From: an uncultured Eubacteriales bacterium
GTDB taxonomy: Bacteria; Bacillota; Clostridia; Christensenellales; UBA1242
Assembly: GCA_900552105.1 (NCBI GenBank)
Contig: URYH01000012.1
Location: forward strand, 1-43,293
Length of the DNA: 43,293 nt
Direction of reading: 5' to 3'
The notes beneath the pieces were generated by a model. It saw only the letters and a list, made by a program, of their open reading frames with translations. It searched no databases and had not been told where the DNA came from. This document shows positions 38,426 to 43,293 of the stretch, piece after piece; the stretch's first letter is position 1; every line of letters starts with the position of its first letter. Position numbers and translations under genes: made by a program.

Positions 38426-38431
38426 AAGCAT

Positions 38432-38460
38432 AAAAAAAGAACTCAAATGAGTTCTTTTTT
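38432..38460. terminator. Terminator between fba and the 582-aa gene
   Basis: AAAAAAGAACTC pairs with GAGTTCTTTTTT across a short AAAT loop; it can act on both converging genes. Confidence 0.88.
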
Positions 38461-38465
38461 GTTGC

Positions 38466-40214
38466 TTATTTTGTTTGGTCATCTTTTGAAGATTTTGATG
38501 ATTTCTCTTTGAGATTGTTGAACGCTTTCAAAAGGCTTGACATAACCATTGTGGTGAAATCGACAAACGAGTCAAAACTAAATGCATTTGCAACTCGATC
38601 TCCAAGTTTTTTTGTTATTTCTCTCCCTTGCCCTTGGACCTCAACAGTGAGTTTTTTCCTGTCAGCTGAATACATTTTGTCAATTTCTTGAATTATTCCA
38701 GCATTGATATATTGACCTTGTTTGTGACCTTCATTATACGATTCAGTTTTGCCTCTCTTTTGAGCGAGTCCACAAACACCATCTTTTGCACCTGCCCAGA
38801 AATTACCTTCAGCGATAGCACCAAAATCTTGTTGTTTTTCAGCACGATTTGTGCATTCGGCGATTCTTTCATCAATTCCGTCAACAATGCTCCCGAGAAG
38901 ATTTTTTTTCAAAGTATTGTAATTGACTGCATTTCCTTTGTCATGAACAACTTCGTCACTTCCAGCAACTCTAGCATCTTTGTCCACAACTTTTTCTGAA
39001 ATTTTTGCAACTTGTTCTCCTTCTTTTGCAATCTTTTCGTTTACACCTGCGACCTGTTCGCCCGGATTTAATATCACAGTTTGTCTGCCATCTCCAAGAA
39101 GAATTCTTGCTGGTGCAGCGGCGATCGCAGCAGGTGCAACATACTCAGCGTTTTGAACATGTCCGTTCAGCAAATTGCTCTCAAGTGTTGCCAAAGCTTT
39201 ATCATCATCCATGCCTTCAACAAGACCATTGAGTCCATCGCTATAAGTTCTGAAATATGAATCAATGTTGTCATCAACATAATTATCAATTGATTGATTA
39301 ACATTTCTTGCACCAAACAAGGCATCAAGAACGTTGTCTACATCACCCCTTATTGGAGTTCCAAGCCTGTCATATTTTTCAATGACATCATAATATGTGT
39401 AGCCCATTTCTTGGATAAGTTCGTTCGCATATTTTGCACCATTTTTAACAATGGTTGAAATTGAACATTGTTTGCTATTGAAGCAACCATTAAGATGAGA
39501 ATAGAATTGCAATTTGAGCGCCTCATCCAATTTCTTCTCTGCTTGATTGTTTGCATCGCCAACTGAAAGATCAAGTGCACGTGTAACAAGCAATGTTGCA
39601 AAAATTGAAGATGTGACTTTTTCAAGTTCTGAAGCAAACTCCCCCTCAATGCCATTTTTTGCAACTTGATAAATTTCTTTTGCAATGTCGCACAAACTAT
39701 TTCCAGAATTAACTTTTGTTAATTGCAACGGTTCTTCAACAAGTTTTTTTGAAAATGAATTTTTCTTAACTTGGATCTTTATATTCTTTGCAACGTTGGC
39801 AAGTTTTTCTTCAATCTCTGAAAAATCTGCACTAATCGAGGTTTTATAGAATGGCAATTTTGTGCTGCTTGCATAAGTTTCGCGAAGATCAGAAAGTCCC
39901 AAAGTTTTGTCTGCAACGATATAAGATGTAAATCCATTGTTAATAAGTCCTTTGACATCGCCATTAAGTGCACCAGAAACAACTGCAATATTTTGTGAGG
40001 TGAAGCTCTTTGGAGATCCAACTCTTCCACGAAAATCTGGATTGGCAAAAACTTGAGCGTATTGAAGAACTTTGTCAAGTGTTGGAGTCTTGATTTCCCC
40101 TCTCACAATTTGACCAAGATAATAGTTTGAATCTTCTCCAGTTTTTTCATAATTAGCAAAAATATCTGCTGAATCTCTGGTAAGTCTTGATTTATATTCT
40201 TCGATATTTGTCAT
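38466..40214 (-). CDS. Large hypothetical protein, 582 aa
   Basis: I do not recognise it. The N-terminus (about 1-60) contains YYLGQIVRGEIKTPTLDKVLQYAQVF, a short helical pattern loosely like the end of a Cro/CI helix-turn-helix. The bulk is a soluble, mixed alpha/beta sequence with no signal peptide. In the C-terminal half a degenerate repeat of about 14-16 residues appears (GEQVAGVNEKIAKE, then GEQVAKISEKVVDK and DARVAGSDEVVHDK), suggesting a beta or coiled repeat. Two short cysteine pairs occur but no metal motif. The start is ATG 40214, 6 nt after GGGGGA; ATGs further upstream overlap that SD. It is followed by a terminator and stands next to the VirB4-type ATPase gene. Confidence 0.78.
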   Translation of the reverse strand: MTNIEEYKSRLTRDSADIFANYEKTGEDSNYYLGQIVRGEIKTPTLDKVLQYAQVFANPDFRGRVGSPKSFTSQNIAVVSGALNGDVKGLINNGFTSYIVADKTLGLSDLRETYASSTKLPFYKTSISADFSEIEEKLANVAKNIKIQVKKNSFSKKLVEEPLQLTKVNSGNSLCDIAKEIYQVAKNGIEGEFASELEKVTSSIFATLLVTRALDLSVGDANNQAEKKLDEALKLQFYSHLNGCFNSKQCSISTIVKNGAKYANELIQEMGYTYYDVIEKYDRLGTPIRGDVDNVLDALFGARNVNQSIDNYVDDNIDSYFRTYSDGLNGLVEGMDDDKALATLESNLLNGHVQNAEYVAPAAIAAAPARILLGDGRQTVILNPGEQVAGVNEKIAKEGEQVAKISEKVVDKDARVAGSDEVVHDKGNAVNYNTLKKNLLGSIVDGIDERIAECTNRAEKQQDFGAIAEGNFWAGAKDGVCGLAQKRGKTESYNEGHKQGQYINAGIIQEIDKMYSADRKKLTVEVQGQGREITKKLGDRVANAFSFDSFVDFTTMVMSSLLKAFNNLKEKSSKSSKDDQTK

Positions 40215-40265
40215 ACACATTCCCCCTTTTGATATATGCAAATGCCTTTTCTCTTTTTACCCGAT

Positions 40266-40294
40266 ATTATAGCATATGTTTTTTTAATTTACAA
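40266..40294 (-). promoter_or_regulatory. Promoter of the 582-aa gene
   Basis: On the minus strand TTGTAA (40289-40294), 17 bp and TATAAT (40266-40271). The leader is about 45 nt. Confidence 0.7.
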
Positions 40295-40326
40295 TACCCT
40301 AAATAAAAAATAAGTTCAAATTACAT

Positions 40327-40352
40327 AAAAAAGCACACCTTTTGGTGTGCTT
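40327..40352 (-). terminator. Terminator of the VirB4-type gene
   Basis: AAGCACACC (40331-40339) pairs with GGTGTGCTT (40344-40352) across TTTT; on the minus strand T4-T6 follows. Confidence 0.9.
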
Positions 40353-40357
40353 GGGTT

Positions 40358-43048
40358 TTATTTTCCGAATAGCCGTTTGACATAATCGTTTGCGACAATT
40401 TGAACCATTGTTCTATTCATTGGACCAGAGATAAAGAACGCATTTCCAATTCCCGCACTAATAATTGTGTTTTGTTCGGATTCGTTGATTTCTCCAGATT
40501 TGCGGTAAAGCTCAACCAAGTCATTCATATCGTTTGGAGCAAGCGAGAAAATGAATGAATATTGGCTCGCGTTGATAACCGCGGTTGATTGACGTTGAAT
40601 TTCGGGAGAGCCAACAAAGTCTTTGATGTTCTGCGTGATAACAATCTGCATTCCAGAATATTTTCTAATACGTTTTGCCATTTGAGCCATAAAGTCAAGA
40701 GCAATTGGATAGTTTGGGTTGATGAAAACGTGGGCCTCATCAACGCATACAATAACTTTTCTGTTTTTGAACAAGATTTTGTTGAAGTCTTCGCCCTGCT
40801 CTTCTGCTTGTTTTTGTTTTTTGTCGTTATAATCTTTGTTTTTGATAATTTCGTTATCCAAATATTTGAAGACCAAAAGCATTTGAGCATTCGCAATCGT
40901 TTCGTTTCGATTGGCAAGAAGTGAACGGAAGTTAAACGAAATGAAGTTTTCTTTTGTTTCAATTGACGTTGGTCCGTTCCAAAGGTTGGAGTTACGTCCG
41001 CCTGTGGCAAACTTTTTGATATAGGTTTGAATTGTCAAGTAGTTTCGTTTGTGATATTCGTTCTTTTCTGTTTCGACTTTTTTGCAAATCAGTCTATACA
41101 AGTCGTCAAAGATTGGGTAATCTTCGGGACTGAGTTGATCAAGTTTTGTGTTGCTATCAATGCCTTTTTCGGCATAAACATCAACAATCAGAGAGTTGAG
41201 CGTCTCAAATGAATCACTGTCAATACCTTCCAAAATAACCTTGAAGAATTGTTCCAAGAACTGCAAGTGAGTTGAATATGAATCAGATGACGAGTCTGCA
41301 ACCTCAACACCATTGATGACAAGCGAATCGTCTTTAAGAGTTGTCATGATATGGAAAGGATTGATAATTCCCATTGCGGAAGATCCAACATCAATAACTT
41401 TTCCGTGAAGATTTTGAGCAAGTTGCGTATATTCGTCTTCTGGGTCAAGAATAAATATTTTTGTGTTATCTGCGGCAAGGTTCGCAAGCAAAGTTTTTGT
41501 CGCATATGATTTTCCGGAACCTGATTTTCCGATAATCATCATGTTTGAGTTAACTCTCACCGTGTCACGTTGGAAGAAGTCAACAAACACTGGATATTCG
41601 TTATAACCAATATAAAAACCTCTTTCATCTTGAAGCGCACCAGAAATAAATGGAAACACTGCTGCAAGTGACGACGTTGGAATGCCGCGCAAATTCTCTT
41701 TGCAAACGTCATATCTTGAAATGTTGGAAGAAATAAAAGCATCAACTTGGCGACCAAACATTTCGGAAAATCTGAAACCCTCCTGTTTGAGAATCGCACG
41801 AACTTCTTTTCTTGCACTTTCTTCGCAAGTCACATAGATATTAACTTCGTAGAGTTGTTGGTTGTTGTTTTTGAGACTTGTCAGCAATTCTTTTAATGTT
41901 TCCAAGTGAGTTTGATTTTCAATAACACGACTTCTTTTTGCTGAATACTGGAATTTCGTTTCCATTTCAATAATCGCTTTATCGATTTTCTTTTCCGCCT
42001 CTTCCTTTGGAACAGGATTGATTTTCATGTTAACCTTTGTTCGATCCAAAAGGAAGAAAGGTGCACCCCAAGCATTTGGAACTTGCAAAGGATAGTCCGT
42101 GATTGCAAATTGACGATATGGTTTGCCATTTATGATTGTCGATGCGGCTTTGAATTTGATTGTGTCAGGTGTTGCCCAATCAGTGTACTGAGTCATCGGA
42201 ATCCCATCAAGTTCACGCTCGTCAAATTCTTTTCCGTAGTTTGCTCTCATAAAGACTGTCAAATCCCTTCCTGTGAGCAATTTCGTTTTCATTGGTGTTG
42301 CGCCAGTTTGAAGAGTTGATTGCATACCTTGAATTGTTGTCTCAAGTCCTTCTCGGTCCTTGTCAAAAACAACAACATAGAAAAAGTCTTTATATGTTTT
42401 TTCTTGACGGTTCATATATTCAACTTGAGAAACACGCCCTTCAAAAACACCAGCTCTCGCGTCAACTTCTTCTTGTTTGAACTCTCCATCATATCTCATT
42501 TCCATGAGTGAGTCATACTTCTTGTCTTCCATATAGATGTAGTTATCAAAAATCATTGCCTTGCTTTCTTTGATAATCGAGCAGGTTTGGTCATTTCCCA
42601 AACGCCTCAATGCATTTGCAAAAGTTTCAATGAGCATATTTTGTTTGTATTCATTAAGAAGACCAAACTCCAAAGGTGTGATTTCCAAAACTTGTGCATA
42701 ATAATCTTTGAAGTCAATGAATCTATCTTGAAGGATCCCCTCAAAAGGAATGATTTGGTTCATTGGAGCATAACGCTTTTTCTTTTCTTTCGAAAATCTT
42801 TTCGCTTGAGCAAAAAACCTAAACAAATATCCAAGCGTCGCATACATCTTCACGCCATCTGCAACAGGAAAGAAAAGTGCAATACAAATCGAAAGCCACC
42901 CGAGAGCGACCCAAATATGAAAATCAAAATTAGCCAAAAAGAGACCCAGAACCGAAGCCGCAAGAACAAGACCGACCAAAATATCAGCCAAAGTGACGCC
43001 GCGGAAGAACTCCATTTTGACGCGAGTTTTTCTTGGAATAATTCTCAT
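40358..43048 (-). CDS. VirB4/TraE-type ATPase with N-terminal membrane helices, 896 aa
   Basis: VirB4-family ATPases power type IV secretion and conjugation. Two hydrophobic helices at about residues 20-40 and 44-64 resemble a PrgI-type membrane subunit fused to the N-terminus. The N-terminal VirB4 domain follows (about 100-490). The ATPase core has Walker A GKSGSGKS (507-514), Walker B KVIVCVDEAHVFIN, a GMQIVITQNIKDF sensor-like strand and YSFIFSLAPNDMNDL, all typical of TraE/VirB4. GGGAG precedes the ATG and a promoter lies upstream. It is flanked by a terminator and an unknown gene, with no relaxase, VirD4, VirB6 or integrase in the window. It is either the edge of a mobile element beyond 43.3 kb or a chromosomal secretion component. 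Confidence 0.94.
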   Translation of the reverse strand: MRIIPRKTRVKMEFFRGVTLADILVGLVLAASVLGLFLANFDFHIWVALGWLSICIALFFPVADGVKMYATLGYLFRFFAQAKRFSKEKKKRYAPMNQIIPFEGILQDRFIDFKDYYAQVLEITPLEFGLLNEYKQNMLIETFANALRRLGNDQTCSIIKESKAMIFDNYIYMEDKKYDSLMEMRYDGEFKQEEVDARAGVFEGRVSQVEYMNRQEKTYKDFFYVVVFDKDREGLETTIQGMQSTLQTGATPMKTKLLTGRDLTVFMRANYGKEFDERELDGIPMTQYTDWATPDTIKFKAASTIINGKPYRQFAITDYPLQVPNAWGAPFFLLDRTKVNMKINPVPKEEAEKKIDKAIIEMETKFQYSAKRSRVIENQTHLETLKELLTSLKNNNQQLYEVNIYVTCEESARKEVRAILKQEGFRFSEMFGRQVDAFISSNISRYDVCKENLRGIPTSSLAAVFPFISGALQDERGFYIGYNEYPVFVDFFQRDTVRVNSNMMIIGKSGSGKSYATKTLLANLAADNTKIFILDPEDEYTQLAQNLHGKVIDVGSSAMGIINPFHIMTTLKDDSLVINGVEVADSSSDSYSTHLQFLEQFFKVILEGIDSDSFETLNSLIVDVYAEKGIDSNTKLDQLSPEDYPIFDDLYRLICKKVETEKNEYHKRNYLTIQTYIKKFATGGRNSNLWNGPTSIETKENFISFNFRSLLANRNETIANAQMLLVFKYLDNEIIKNKDYNDKKQKQAEEQGEDFNKILFKNRKVIVCVDEAHVFINPNYPIALDFMAQMAKRIRKYSGMQIVITQNIKDFVGSPEIQRQSTAVINASQYSFIFSLAPNDMNDLVELYRKSGEINESEQNTIISAGIGNAFFISGPMNRTMVQIVANDYVKRLFGK

Positions 43049-43078
43049 AGCAAACTCCCATTAATAAAACTTAATTTT

Positions 43079-43106
43079 AGTATAACCCACATCAAACAAA
43101 ATTCAA
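43079..43106 (-). promoter_or_regulatory. Promoter of the VirB4-type gene
   Basis: On the minus strand TTGAAT (43101-43106), 16 bp and TATACT (43079-43084). Confidence 0.7.
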
Positions 43107-43293
43107 AAAGAAAATTAAAAAATTATTATAATTAATAAAAAACTTATTTAATATATAAAAGAAATACACTGCAATCATACTTGAATATTTTCAACAAGTT
43201 TATTGGATTTTTTGTGTAAAATTAATGAAATAATTAATATTATTGCACAAAAATAGCAAAAATTAATTAAAATTAAATAATTAATTGAAATTA
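43107..43293. other. AT-rich geneless end of window with a long dyad
   Basis: No gene is visible. TTTTTGTG (43209-43216) and CACAAAAA (43246-43253) form an imperfect dyad with ATTAAT repeats between them. The last 35 nt are almost only A and T. This could be a terminator, a bent-DNA site or an upstream region of a gene beyond the window. Confidence 0.5.

Noticed and set aside
40358..43293. Calling the right end an integrative conjugative element
   Set aside because: Only the VirB4-type ATPase is seen; no integrase, relaxase or att repeat is present inside the window.

Overview
The window looks like a chromosomal segment from an AT-rich, low-GC Gram-positive bacterium, most likely an uncultured spore-forming member of the Clostridia. 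This rests on gene content: sepF, dipicolinate synthase (dpaA/dpaB), a trigger factor-clpP-clpX operon, paired DegV proteins, a Ser-tRNA with encoded CCA, and standard use of TGA as a stop. Strong SD sequences (AGGAGG-like) and textbook sigma-A boxes coexist with a second class of start. In that class a -10 box lies 6 to 8 nt before the ATG with no SD, so the mRNA is probably leaderless. No 16S gene or complete marker set is present, so the lineage is inference.

Layout. 1-4.4 kb: a coiled-coil protein, lgt, an unknown protein, an unknown membrane protein and a GtrA-like protein. 4.4-10 kb: a lysine/dipicolinate block, with asd-lysC and a P-loop ATPase on the minus strand and dpaA-dpaB-dapA on the plus strand. 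10-12.6 kb: a minus-strand operon of a Cys/Asp-repeat peptide, a radical SAM/SPASM enzyme and an RsgI-like lipoprotein, lying beside a tRNA-Ser. 12.6-12.9 kb: tRNA-Ser(CGA), followed by duplicated copies of its own 3' end. 12.9-15.2 kb: two exported or membrane proteins and queH. 15.2-20.7 kb: tig-clpP-clpX, two small membrane proteins and lspA-rluD. 20.7-21.7 kb: a divergent pair of XRE regulators and a repeat-rich gap. 21.7-28.4 kb: sepF with an unknown partner, groES-groEL, a SPOR-like protein, two DegV proteins and mscL. 28.5-35.4 kb: gltX, cysS, the rpmG-secE-nusG-rplK-rplA operon and two hypothetical genes. 35.5-43 kb: hflX, a PepSY-like lipoprotein, fba, a large unknown protein and a VirB4/TraE-type ATPase.

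How the genes fit together. Asd, LysC and DapA make the dihydrodipicolinate pathway intermediate, and DpaA/DpaB convert that branch to spore dipicolinate. Lgt and LspA process lipoproteins, and at least two or three candidate substrates are encoded here. The most novel element is the peptide-radical SAM operon at 11.2-12.5 kb. The precursor has 15 cysteines and ends in seven Cys-Asp repeats, its maturase carries a SPASM-type cysteine set, and the maturase gene prefers TTA leucine codons, unlike its neighbours. It is a good candidate for an undescribed ribosomally made, post-translationally modified peptide (RiPP).
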